From Pseudomonadota bacterium (GTDB lineage: Bacteria; Pseudomonadota; Alphaproteobacteria; Rhizobiales; Beijerinckiaceae): DNA of 31,863 nucleotides. The DNA lies in contig JAGWRL010000144.1 in assembly GCA_028876585.1 (NCBI GenBank), positions 1-31,863 of the forward strand. The letters run 5' to 3'. The position numbers and the translations under genes are program-made. Shown piece after piece: positions 1-7,491 of the stretch. Under the pieces are notes generated by a model. The model had not been told where the DNA came from and searched no databases. It worked only from the letters and a program-made list of their open reading frames with translations. Each line of letters starts with the position of its first letter. Positions within the stretch are counted from its first letter, which is position 1.

Positions 1-1
1 C

Positions 2-166
2 TACGAGGTGGTCTACGCCGACGAGGCGACCAAGCGCGATCCGCGCTTCGTCATCAACGCGCAGAACTGCGTCCACTGCAAGACCTGCGACGTGAAAGAC
101 CCGGCGCAGAACATCACCTGGGTTCCGCCCGAAGGCGGCGGCGGGCCGAATTATCAGGACATGTGA
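2..166 (+). CDS. Electron transfer flavoprotein-ubiquinone oxidoreductase, C-terminal end (partial)
   Basis: The window opens inside this gene; only the last 54 codons and the TGA are present. The visible end has the cysteine pattern C-V-H-C-K-T-C within an [13 protein letters not shown] context, followed by N-I-T-W and a glycine-rich P-E-G-G-G-G-P-N-Y ending. This is the 4Fe-4S ligand region and the highly conserved carboxy terminus of ETF-QO. The enzyme is a membrane-associated flavo-iron-sulfur protein that passes electrons from electron transfer flavoprotein to ubiquinone, linking fatty and amino acid oxidation to respiration. The FAD domain lies outside the window. The start cannot be seen. 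Confidence 0.9.
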   Translation, partial: YEVVYADEATKRDPRFVINAQNCVHCKTCDVKDPAQNITWVPPEGGGGPNYQDM

Positions 167-258
167 GGGCGGCGCATCGCGCCACCAACCCCTCATGGCG
201 AGACGCCCGCACCGCGGGCCTCGAACCAAGCTCCAGCTCGCAAGATGAAGAGAATCCC

Positions 259-534
259 TCAACTTCGGATCATGCTGAAGATTCCAACCGCCAGTTGAAA
301 TAGCGCGCTTTGGCCAATGGCTATAAAGTAGGCGTCCGGGGGCGAACGTGGATGCGTATGATCCGCTAGGGCGAAGGTAAGGCCCACCGCGGTTGCGGCG
401 AGATTGGCGAACATCCATCGTCGGGGCGGCGACTGGCTCGCAAACCAACCCCACGGCGAAAGAACCCTGAAGAACACCGGAGTCGCAAGCAAGGCGTAGA
501 GCGTGATCCACACGTCTGGCCAATCTAAGCTCAT
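259..534 (-). CDS. Small membrane protein of unknown function
   Basis: A 91-residue protein that I do not recognise. It has three hydrophobic stretches, at about residues 8-28, 41-57 and 68-88, so it is probably an inner-membrane protein. The ATG at 534 is preceded on the minus strand by GGAG with a 6-base gap, a good ribosome binding site. The hydrophobic pattern is coherent across the whole length, which argues for a real gene rather than a chance reading frame. Local base composition looks less GC-rich than in neighbouring genes. No partner gene suggests its role. Confidence 0.55.
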   Translation of the reverse strand: MSLDWPDVWITLYALLATPVFFRVLSPWGWFASQSPPRRWMFANLAATAVGLTFALADHTHPRSPPDAYFIAIGQSALFQLAVGIFSMIRS

Positions 535-645
535 GGCAATCTCCGAAACCGCAGACGCGCTTTGATCCCGCTTAGGTGGTTACGGGACGGCGCGTCGCAA
601 ATTTTGCAGCACCGCGAACGTCCGCAACCGAAATTCCACCCCCCC

Positions 646-1842
646 TCACACCCCCAGCAGCGCGCCGTAAACCTCCAGCGTGTCGGTGGTCATCTGCTCC
701 AGCGAGAAATGGCGCTCGACGTGGGCGCGGGCGCGGCGCGCCATGGCGTCGCGCGCGGTCGCGCCCAGGCTCAGCGCCGCCTTCAGCGCCTCGGCCAGCG
801 CGTCGGCGTCGCCGGCGGGGATGCGCCAGCCGGTGCGCGCTTCCGGACCGACGTCGGGCGGCGCCAGCACGGTTTCCGGCACGGCGCCGAGATCGGAGAC
901 GACGACCGGCGTTCCCATCGCCTGCGCCTCCACCGCGCTGCGCCCGAACGCCTCCGGCTCAGTCGAGGGCACGGCGACGACGGAGGCGGCGAGGAAGGCG
1001 GCGGGCATGTCGCGGCAATGGCCGACCCGGCTCACCACGCCCTTGAGCCCCTTGGCCTCGATCAGGCGGTCGATCTCGCGCACATAGCCGTCGCGGCCCT
1101 GTGGGTCGCCGGCCAGCACGTAGCGCACGCCTTCCAGATGCAGCTTGGCGGCCGCCTCGATCAGCACGCGTTGGCCCTTCCAGCCGGTCAGCCGGGCGGC
1201 CAGCAGCACGACGCGTTCGTGCGGCGCGACGCCCCAGGCCTCGCGCAATTGCGTGACGCGGGCGGGATCGACGGCGCCGGCGGAGAAGGCGCTGAGATCG
1301 GAGCCGCGATGGATCACCCGCAATTTGTCGCGCGCGAAGGGATAGAGCTTTTCAATCGCCCCGGCGGTGTAATGCGAATTGGCGATGACGGCGTCGCCGC
1401 GCGCCATCACCGAGTTGTAGCGCAGCTTCAGCGCCGAATTGCCGGCATAGGCGCCGTGATAGGTGGTCACCAGCGGCCGCTCGACGATGCGCGCCGCCCC
1501 CAAAGCCACCCAGGCCGGGGCGCGCGAGCGGGCGTGCACGACGTCGACCCGCTCGTCGACGATCAGCCGCGCCAGCTTGCGCACGTTGTAGAGCATCCTC
1601 AGCGGGTTCTTGGCGGCGGCGGGAAACGGCAGCCAGACGCCGCCCAAAACCTGCAAATCGCTGACCAGCCGGCCGCCGTCGCAGGCCACCAGCGCCCGCC
1701 CGCCGGCGCGCACGATGGCGGCGGCGACGTCGAGCGTGGTGCGCTCCGCCCCGCCCGCGTCGAGCCGCGGCAGGATTTGCAGCACGGTGCGGCCGGCCAG
1801 GCTCGGCCGGGTTTGCGCGAAGGCGCGGGTTGCGGCCATCAT
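646..1842 (-). CDS. Glycosyltransferase family 4 protein
   Basis: A 398-residue GT-B fold retaining glycosyltransferase of the GT4 (glycosyl transferases group 1) type. The acceptor-side N-terminal domain has the family's G-G-A-E-R motif at about residues 30-34. The donor-binding half begins near residue 205, with a L-L-A-A-R-L-T-G-W-K-G-Q segment. The E-x(n)-F-G-x(n)-E-A-x-A-x-G-x-P-V-V nucleotide-sugar motif follows near residues 295-315. Such enzymes move a sugar from a nucleotide donor to lipopolysaccharide, capsule or glycolipid acceptors at the inner membrane; the substrate cannot be read from sequence. Two adjacent ATG codons end at 1842 and 1839. It is divergent from the hydrolase gene, about 95 bases away, with no polysaccharide cluster nearby. 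Confidence 0.88.
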   Translation of the reverse strand: MMAATRAFAQTRPSLAGRTVLQILPRLDAGGAERTTLDVAAAIVRAGGRALVACDGGRLVSDLQVLGGVWLPFPAAAKNPLRMLYNVRKLARLIVDERVDVVHARSRAPAWVALGAARIVERPLVTTYHGAYAGNSALKLRYNSVMARGDAVIANSHYTAGAIEKLYPFARDKLRVIHRGSDLSAFSAGAVDPARVTQLREAWGVAPHERVVLLAARLTGWKGQRVLIEAAAKLHLEGVRYVLAGDPQGRDGYVREIDRLIEAKGLKGVVSRVGHCRDMPAAFLAASVVAVPSTEPEAFGRSAVEAQAMGTPVVVSDLGAVPETVLAPPDVGPEARTGWRIPAGDADALAEALKAALSLGATARDAMARRARAHVERHFSLEQMTTDTLEVYGALLGV

Positions 1843-1937
1843 CGGGCGCGGCCGGGCGCGGACGGCTTGCGGGCCGGGTCGGGCCGCGTCACGCTGGTCG
1901 CGGAACGTGTGAATCGAATCATGGGAGCCATGAAAGC

Positions 1938-2747
1938 GTGGATAGCGGAAAACCGCAATTTCTCGACATCGGCGAAGCTGTGGATTCGGGCGAAGCTGTG
2001 GATTCGCGCCGGATCGCCTATCGGGCGCGTCCCGGCGCGAAACCGCCGGGGGTGATTTGGCTCGGCGGCTTCAAGTCGGACATGGAATCGACCAAGGCGC
2101 TGGCGCTCGACGCCTATTGCGCCGAGCACGGCCGCGCCTGCCTGCGGTTCGACTATTCCGGCCACGGGATTTCCGGCGGCGATTTCGAGCGCGGAACCAT
2201 CGGGCGCTGGCTGGAGGAAAGCCTCGCCGTGATCCGCGCCGTCTCGACCGGGCCGCAAATCCTCGTCGGCTCGTCGATGGGCGGCTGGATCGCGCTGCTG
2301 GTCGCGCGCGAACTCGCCGCGCGGGGCGAAACCGAGCGGCTCGGCGGGCTCGTGCTGATCGCCCCGGCCGTCGATTTCACGCAAGCGCTGCTATGGCCGC
2401 GCCTGCCCGAGGAAGCGCGGGCGGCGATCCTGCGCGAGGGCCGCTACGAGCGCCCCTCCGCCTATTCGCCGCAGCCCTATGTCTACACCCGCGCATTGAT
2501 CGAGGACGGGCGCCGGCATCTGCTGCTCGGCGCCAGCGTGCGCGCCCACGCGCCGGTGCGCATCCTGCAAGGCATGCAGGACCCCGACGTGCCCTACGCC
2601 CACGCGATGACGCTGGTCGAGCATATGGCGATGGACCCGGTGACGCTGACGCTGGTGCGCGACGGCGACCACCGGCTGTCGCGCGCGCAGGACGTCGCGC
2701 TGCTGATCGAGGCGGTGGAGGGGTTGGCGGCGGGAGAAAAAGCCTGA
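1938..2747 (+). CDS. Alpha/beta hydrolase (serine hydrolase)
   Basis: The predicted protein has 269 residues from a GTG at 1938. The frame stays open further upstream, but residues before this point do not look like protein, and GGGAG lies upstream of the GTG. The nucleophile elbow G-S-S-M-G places the serine at about residue 113. A probable acid is in Q-D-P-D-V-P (about 215), and the histidine is in D-G-D-H-R (about 245), completing a catalytic triad. The oxyanion segment W-L-G-G-F-K-S-D-M is near residue 41. The pattern resembles small thioesterase or carboxylesterase-type hydrolases related to ABHD10. The substrate is unknown. The N-terminus carries an in-frame tandem repeat of six residues. 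The exact start is uncertain. Confidence 0.82.
   Translation: MDSGKPQFLDIGEAVDSGEAVDSRRIAYRARPGAKPPGVIWLGGFKSDMESTKALALDAYCAEHGRACLRFDYSGHGISGGDFERGTIGRWLEESLAVIRAVSTGPQILVGSSMGGWIALLVARELAARGETERLGGLVLIAPAVDFTQALLWPRLPEEARAAILREGRYERPSAYSPQPYVYTRALIEDGRRHLLLGASVRAHAPVRILQGMQDPDVPYAHAMTLVEHMAMDPVTLTLVRDGDHRLSRAQDVALLIEAVEGLAAGEKA
1971..2006 (+). repeat. Perfect 18-base tandem duplication
   Basis: The 18 bases at 1971-1988 are repeated exactly at 1989-2006, with no gap. Within the hydrolase frame each copy encodes G-E-A-V-D-S, so the duplication is in frame. It falls in the poorly conserved N-terminal tail before the first beta strand. Confidence 0.95.
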
Positions 2748-2810
2748 GTCACGCCGCGAGACAGCGTCGAAGCGTGGCGGGTCTCGCCCCGCGTCGTTAC
2801 GACGATCACC

Positions 2811-2839
2811 TTGTCGCCCCGCAACCTCGCGGCTATAAG
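2811..2839 (+). promoter_or_regulatory. Probable sigma-70-type promoter of ndk
   Basis: TTGTCG at 2811-2816 and TATAAG at 2834-2839 are separated by 17 bases, the usual spacing for a housekeeping promoter in Alphaproteobacteria. Transcription would begin near 2846 and give a leader of about 33 bases before the ndk ATG at 2879. It lies in the 131-base gap between the hydrolase and ndk. Confidence 0.6.
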
Positions 2840-2878
2840 CGCGCCGCTTTCCCGATAAACCGCTGACAAGAGAACCCG

Positions 2879-3301
2879 ATGGCCCTCGAACGCACTTTTT
2901 CCATTCTGAAGCCTGACGTGACGCGCCGCAACCTCACCGGCGCCGTCAACGCGCGGATCGAAGCGGCGGGCCTGCGCATCGTCGCGCAGAAGCGCGTGCA
3001 TATGTCGCGCGCGCAGGCCGAGACCTTTTACGGCGTGCATCGCGAGCGGCCGTTCTTCGGCGAACTGGTCGAGATGATGACGGCCGCGCCCGTCGTCGTG
3101 CAGGTGCTCGAAGGGGACAACGCGATCGCCAAATATCGCGAAGTGATGGGCGCCACCAACCCGGAAAAGGCCGCCCCCGGCACGATCCGCAAGGATTTCG
3201 CGCTGTCGATGGGCGAGAATTCCGCGCACGGGTCGGATGCGCCGGAGACGGCGCGCCAAGAGATCGCGCAATGGTTCTCCGGCAACGAGATCGTCGGCTG
3301 A
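2879..3301 (+). CDS. ndk: Nucleoside diphosphate kinase
   Basis: A 140-residue protein of the usual bacterial Ndk length. It transfers the terminal phosphate from ATP to nucleoside diphosphates through a phosphohistidine and balances NTP and dNTP pools in the cytoplasm. It begins with the family's [10 protein letters not shown] segment (Lys11). The active-site histidine is His117 in E-N-S-A-H-G-S-D. The gene has its own probable promoter upstream and only a weak purine-rich ribosome binding site. It converges with the decarboxylase gene on the other strand, with 22 bases between the stops. The assignment is secure. Confidence 0.97.
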   Translation: MALERTFSILKPDVTRRNLTGAVNARIEAAGLRIVAQKRVHMSRAQAETFYGVHRERPFFGELVEMMTAAPVVVQVLEGDNAIAKYREVMGATNPEKAAPGTIRKDFALSMGENSAHGSDAPETARQEIAQWFSGNEIVG

Positions 3302-3323
3302 ACTGACCCCGCGGGCCGCGCCG

Positions 3324-4955
3324 TTAAACGATCGGAATCTCGATCAGGCTCGGCCCGTCCCGCGTCACCGCTTCCGCGAAAGCCGCCAACACGGCTTCGC
3401 GCGTCCCCGCCAACCTATGCGGCACGCCCATCGAGGCCGATAGCGCGGCGAAATCGATCGCTGGATCGACCGTCTCCATGCCGACGAACCGGCCCGCCAC
3501 CGCGTTGGCATAGCCAAGCGAGCGCGCCACGTTCTGCAACACGCCGTAACGGCGGTTGTTGAACACCACGAAGATCACGCGCGCCTTGTAGTGGGCGGCG
3601 CTCCACAGCGCCTGCGGCGAATACATCGCGCCGCCGTCGCCGACGAACGACACCACCCAATCGCGCATCGCCAGCGCCGCGCCGACCGCGGCGGGCATGT
3701 TGCAGCCGAGCACGCCGCCGCGCGCGAAAAAATAGCGGCCCGGTCGCGTGCTCATCAGATCCTGCACCGCGCCGAAGGTGGCGGCCGAATCGTTGGCGAT
3801 CAGCGCGCCCGGCGGCGTCGCGTCGAGGGCGGCCAGCACCGCCGCGTCGGCGCTGATCGGCGCGCCGGTCTCGCTGAGGATTTTCGCGCGCAACGCCGCG
3901 TTGGACTGGGCGCGCCGCGCCGCCATCGCGGCGATCCGCGCGGCGGTGCGCTCGTGATTGCCGGTAGTGCGCAGCACGAAACCGGCCTCCGCCAGCGTCG
4001 CGCCGATGTCGCCGAGCAGCGCCATGTCGGCGGCGCGCTCGCGCCCGAACGCTTGCCCGTCGTCGGCGACATGCAGGAAGGCGACGCCGTCGGGCACCGG
4101 CTGTTCGCTTCGATAGGGATAGGCGACGAAGGCGCGCCCGCCCACCAGAACGATCGCCTGCGCGTCCTTGAACCGCTCGCGCATCCAGGCGAAATCCGGC
4201 TTCATCACGCCGGCCCAGCAGGGATGGGTCGAGGGGAAGGCCGTGCGCGAGGTGAGTTGCGCCCCCATGACCGGAAAGCCCGCGCTCTCGGCGAAAGCGA
4301 CGATCCCCATGCTGGCGCTGGGCGCGAGATCGTCGCCGAGCAGCACGAACACCTTGTCCGGGTCGAGCCCGGCGAGCCGTTCGCCGAGCTTGCGCGCGTC
4401 GGGCGAGGGGCCGAGTCTGGGCGGCTTCGAGGCGGGCGGAATGGGGCCGGCGACCTCTTGATCGAGCACGTCCATCGGCAGCGACAGAAACACCGGGCCG
4501 CATGGCGGCGTGCGCGCGATGGCGAAAGCGCGGCGCAAAGCCTGGCCGACGTCCTCGCCGCGCCGCACCTCGCGCGCCCATTTGACCACCGGGCTCGCCA
4601 GCGCGACCAGATCGCCGGAAAGCCACGGCTCGGTCATCAGATGGCGGGTGTCCTGCTGGCCGGCGGTGACGACCAGCGGCGTCTCGCTCGCCTTCGAGGC
4701 GACCAGCACGCCCATCGCGTTGCCAAGCCCGCCCATCGCGTGCAGATTGACGAAGCCGACCTTGCCGGAAGTCAAAGCCCAGCCGTCGGCCATGCCGACC
4801 GCCGTCGCCTCTTGCAGGCCGAGCACGTAAGTCAGGTCGGGCGCGTCGACGAGCGCGTCCATCAGCGGCATCTCGGTCGAGCCCGGATTGCCGAAAATAT
4901 GCGTGACGCCTTCGTCGCGCAGAATGTCGATCAATATATCGCGGGCGAGCGGCAT
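3324..4955 (-). CDS. Thiamine diphosphate-dependent decarboxylase, benzoylformate decarboxylase-like
   Basis: A 543-residue ThDP enzyme of the acetolactate synthase/benzoylformate decarboxylase group. The N-terminal PYR domain has Ser26 in N-P-G-S-T-E, the cofactor-activating Glu49 in G-L-Q-E-A, and His72 in N-L-H-A-M-G-G-L-G-N. These match the catalytic Ser26/Glu47/His70 of benzoylformate decarboxylase at almost the same spacing. The C-terminal domain has the ThDP/Mg motif, G-D-G-G ending in F-N-N. The ATG at 4955 follows GGAG by 6 bases; an ATG twelve bases upstream is possible but lacks such a site. The enzyme probably decarboxylates a 2-keto acid, perhaps an aryl one. No mandelate-pathway gene is visible beside it, so the substrate is open. 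Confidence 0.82.
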   Translation of the reverse strand: MPLARDILIDILRDEGVTHIFGNPGSTEMPLMDALVDAPDLTYVLGLQEATAVGMADGWALTSGKVGFVNLHAMGGLGNAMGVLVASKASETPLVVTAGQQDTRHLMTEPWLSGDLVALASPVVKWAREVRRGEDVGQALRRAFAIARTPPCGPVFLSLPMDVLDQEVAGPIPPASKPPRLGPSPDARKLGERLAGLDPDKVFVLLGDDLAPSASMGIVAFAESAGFPVMGAQLTSRTAFPSTHPCWAGVMKPDFAWMRERFKDAQAIVLVGGRAFVAYPYRSEQPVPDGVAFLHVADDGQAFGRERAADMALLGDIGATLAEAGFVLRTTGNHERTAARIAAMAARRAQSNAALRAKILSETGAPISADAAVLAALDATPPGALIANDSAATFGAVQDLMSTRPGRYFFARGGVLGCNMPAAVGAALAMRDWVVSFVGDGGAMYSPQALWSAAHYKARVIFVVFNNRRYGVLQNVARSLGYANAVAGRFVGMETVDPAIDFAALSASMGVPHRLAGTREAVLAAFAEAVTRDGPSLIEIPIV

Positions 4956-5015
4956 GGCGGACTCCATGCTAGGGTTTGACCGCCAAACGCGCCCCCGCGC
5001 AACCCCGGAGCCTCG

Positions 5016-5813
5016 ATGTTCGTCCGCGCCCTTTTCGCCCTCGCGCTGCTCGTCCCCCTGCCCGCTCTGGCGGATGCGCTTCCCCCCGGCCTGCAAGCCG
5101 CGCTCGACGCGCCGCTGCGCGCGGACAAGAACCGCGCCCGCGACGGTTTCCGCCATCCCGGCCCGGTGCTCGGCTTCTTCGGCGTCAAACCCGACAGCGT
5201 GGTGGTGGAGATCGACCCCGGCGCCTCGGGCTATTGGACCGAAATCCTCGCGCCTTTTCTCAAGGACAGGGGCCGTTACATCGCCGCCCTGCCGGAGCCG
5301 ACCTCCGAGGAAGCCAAGCGCGACGACAAGGGCTTCGCCGACAAGATCGCCGCCGACCCGGCAGCCTATGGCCGCGTCGAGACGAGCCAATTCGCCGCCG
5401 ACCGCGACGCCATCGCCGCGCCGGGCAGCGCCGATGTCGTGCTGACCTTCCGCAACCTGCACAATTGGATGGCGAAGGGCGAGGCGCCGGCGGCGTTGAA
5501 AGCCTTCTTCGCCGCGTTGAAGCCGGGCGGCGTGCTCGGCATCGTCGACCATCGCGGCCTCGACAGCGCGCCGCAGGACCCGCTCGCCAAATCCGGCTAT
5601 GTCCGGCAGGATTATGCGATCCAGCTGATCGAGGCGGCCGGCTTCAAATTCGCCGGCGCGTCGGAGGCCAACGCCAACCCCAGGGACACCAAGGATTATC
5701 CCGTCGGCGTCTGGGCGCTGCCGCCGACCTACCGGCTCAAGGAGGTCGATCGCGCCAAATATCAGGCGATCGGCGAGAGCGACCGTTTCACGCTGAAATT
5801 CGTAAAACCGTGA
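5016..5813 (+). CDS. Exported class I methyltransferase-like protein
   Basis: The protein has 265 residues with a clear signal peptide at residues 1-19, ending A-L-A before D-A. The mature part shows a class I methyltransferase fold pattern. The SAM-binding strand and loop is V-V-V-E-I-D-P-G-A-S-G-Y-W-T-E (about residues 61-75). The later strand, A-L-K-P-G-G-V-L-G-I-V-D-H-R-G, is near residues 167-181. The pattern resembles the COG4798 'predicted methyltransferase' group, which is often secreted. SAM is not expected in the periplasm, so catalysis there is unproven. The ATG follows GGAG by 6 bases. The 3' end overlaps the convergent TPR-glycosyltransferase gene by 26 bases. Confidence 0.8.
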   Translation: MFVRALFALALLVPLPALADALPPGLQAALDAPLRADKNRARDGFRHPGPVLGFFGVKPDSVVVEIDPGASGYWTEILAPFLKDRGRYIAALPEPTSEEAKRDDKGFADKIAADPAAYGRVETSQFAADRDAIAAPGSADVVLTFRNLHNWMAKGEAPAALKAFFAALKPGGVLGIVDHRGLDSAPQDPLAKSGYVRQDYAIQLIEAAGFKFAGASEANANPRDTKDYPVGVWALPPTYRLKEVDRAKYQAIGESDRFTLKFVKP

Positions 5814-7368
5814 GCGCCTGCGCCATCGCGGCGAACACCGGCCCCCATTCGCCCTCGACGCGCTGACGGAACAGCCGCATCGTCGGATACCACGGCGAAT
5901 CGTCGCGCCCGCGCAGCCAGCGCCATTCCGAATCGCGCTTCAGCGCCACCCAGACCGGACGCCCGAGCGCGCCGGCGAGATGGGCGATCGAAGTGTCGCA
6001 GGTGACGACGACATCGAGGCTCGCCATCACCGCCGCCGCGTCGAGAAAAGCCTGCGCGCCGGCGTCGAAATCGGCCGCCAGCCGCTCGACCGCGAACGCC
6101 GGCGGCGCCTGCCAGAGCTGCTCCTCGCCAAAGCCGCGTTGCAGCGAGATCAACCGCACGCCCGCGACGGCGGCGAGCGGAGCCAGCTCGCGCAACGCGA
6201 ACGAGCGCGCGATATCGGCCTCCGGATTGGCGTTACCCTGCCAGACGCAGCCGATGCGAAAGCCCTGCGGCCCGATCCGCTGCGCCCAGCGCGCGACCCG
6301 CTCCGGCTCCGCGAACAGATAGGGCGTGGCGTCGGGCACGCTGTCGAGCCGGGTGGCGAACGCGCGCGGCAGGCTGGAAATGGCGATCTGCGCATCGAAT
6401 TTGACCTCCGCCGGCTCGCGCTCGAAGATGCGGCCGCCAACGGCGGGGCCGATCAGCCGATGCAGCTTCGCCGGACAGAGGAAGTGCGGCTCGGCCCCGG
6501 CGCGCGCCATCAGCGGCAGATATCGCGCGAACTGGATGGTGTCGCCGAGGCCGTGGTCGTTGATGACCAGCACGCGGGCTGGCGGCGCCTGCGGGCCACG
6601 CCACAAGGGATAGCGCACGCCGAGCGCCTGCGCGATCGACTTGCCCTCGATCCAGCGCGCCTCATAGCCCTCCCAGCCGCGCTCGAAATCGCCCTGCATC
6701 AGGTCGAGGCAACCGCGCCCGCTGACCGCCTCGCGGCAGCCGAGCGCCACCGCGCGGTCGAACGCGGCGCGCGCCTCGCCGAGCCGGTCGAGCGCACGCA
6801 ACGCCAAGGCCTGACCGCAGATCGCATCCGCATAGCCGCGCCGCAGTTTCGCCGCGCGGGCGTAGGCTTCCAGCGCCGCGCCGGGCTGGGCCGACTTCAA
6901 CAGCGCGGTGCCGAGATTGACGGCGGCCTCGGGGAAATTCGGCCGCTGTTTCAGCGCCGCCCGCGCGGCGGCGACCGACTCGTCGAGCCGCCACAAAGCG
7001 CGCAGCGCGGCCGAGCGGGTGTTGAGCGCATCGGCGTCGTGCGGCGCGACCGCCAGCCCCGCATCGAGCGCGGCCAGCGCCTCGGCGAAGCGCGCCTCGC
7101 GGGTCAGCAGCTTGGCCATGTTGAACCAAGCGACGGCGAGATCGCGCTGCAACCCGACCGCGCGCTGATAGAAGCGCAGCGCGACGTCGGGCCGGCCGCC
7201 GCGCTCCAGAATGTAGCCGCCGAGGCTGAAGGCTTGCGCGAAATCGGGCCGCAGCGCCAGCGCCGCGTCGAGCTTTTGCGACGCCTCGGCGTCGCGGCCG
7301 CGATCGACCAGACGCCGCGCCTCCTCGTAGAGCGCGGCGGGGTTGTTGGAATCGACGACGTCGAGCAT
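5788..7368 (-). CDS. TPR-repeat glycosyltransferase, FlmG-like architecture
   Basis: A 526-residue protein with two parts. Residues about 10-240 are tandem tetratricopeptide repeats (recurring A-x(n)-N-x-G/A-x(n)-A-L/Y-A pattern). Residues about 260-526 are a GT-B glycosyltransferase domain beginning V-L-V-I-N-D-H-G-L-G-D-T-I-Q-F-A-R-Y, with a late T-C-D-T-S-I-A-H-L-A-G-A-L segment typical of the sugar-nucleotide site of the GT9/GT41-related group. The same TPR-plus-GT layout is known in FlmG, the Caulobacter flagellin glycosyltransferase. Its place divergent from flgB, with 123 bases between starts, supports a flagellar role by inference only. The start chosen is the ATG at 7368, where the protein-like sequence begins. 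Confidence 0.82.
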   Translation of the reverse strand: MLDVVDSNNPAALYEEARRLVDRGRDAEASQKLDAALALRPDFAQAFSLGGYILERGGRPDVALRFYQRAVGLQRDLAVAWFNMAKLLTREARFAEALAALDAGLAVAPHDADALNTRSAALRALWRLDESVAAARAALKQRPNFPEAAVNLGTALLKSAQPGAALEAYARAAKLRRGYADAICGQALALRALDRLGEARAAFDRAVALGCREAVSGRGCLDLMQGDFERGWEGYEARWIEGKSIAQALGVRYPLWRGPQAPPARVLVINDHGLGDTIQFARYLPLMARAGAEPHFLCPAKLHRLIGPAVGGRIFEREPAEVKFDAQIAISSLPRAFATRLDSVPDATPYLFAEPERVARWAQRIGPQGFRIGCVWQGNANPEADIARSFALRELAPLAAVAGVRLISLQRGFGEEQLWQAPPAFAVERLAADFDAGAQAFLDAAAVMASLDVVVTCDTSIAHLAGALGRPVWVALKRDSEWRWLRGRDDSPWYPTMRLFRQRVEGEWGPVFAAMAQALTVLRISA

Positions 7369-7419
7369 CGCGGGTCTCGCGCGGGAAAAGCCGGACTTCG
7401 CCCGGATGAGCTTGCGCCG

Positions 7420-7472
7420 GCCTTGCCGCGCCGCGATCAGGCCCGGGCAAGGCGACGGGCGCTTGATGCGAC
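7420..7472 (+). promoter_or_regulatory. Candidate flgB control region, shared with flgE
   Basis: GGCAAGGC at 7446-7453 is followed after two bases by CGGG, then TTGA at 7463-7466 and CGAC at 7469-7472. The same elements in the same order precede flgE. An inverted copy of GGCAAGGC lies at 7420-7427, so the two 8-base arms form a palindrome with an 18-base centre in the gap between the divergent TPR-glycosyltransferase and flgB genes. No sigma-54 or clear sigma-70 consensus was seen. The function is inferred from the shared pattern only. Confidence 0.4.
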
Positions 7473-7491
7473 GCGACCCCGGAGCCCGACC

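Noticed and set aside
562..2055. A 497-codon open frame on the plus strand opposite the GT4 glycosyltransferase
   Set aside because: Its protein is rich in Arg, His, Gly and Gln without domain structure; it is the high-GC shadow of the minus-strand gene, which has clear family motifs.
4968..5552. N-terminal extension of the decarboxylase frame on the minus strand
   Set aside because: It is antisense to the exported methyltransferase-like gene and low in protein character; the family N-terminus starts at 4955 with a good ribosome binding site.
5980..7491. Long plus-strand extension of the flgB reading frame back to 5980
   Set aside because: The extension lies antisense to the TPR-glycosyltransferase and does not look like protein; FlgB homology starts at the TTG with its own ribosome binding site.
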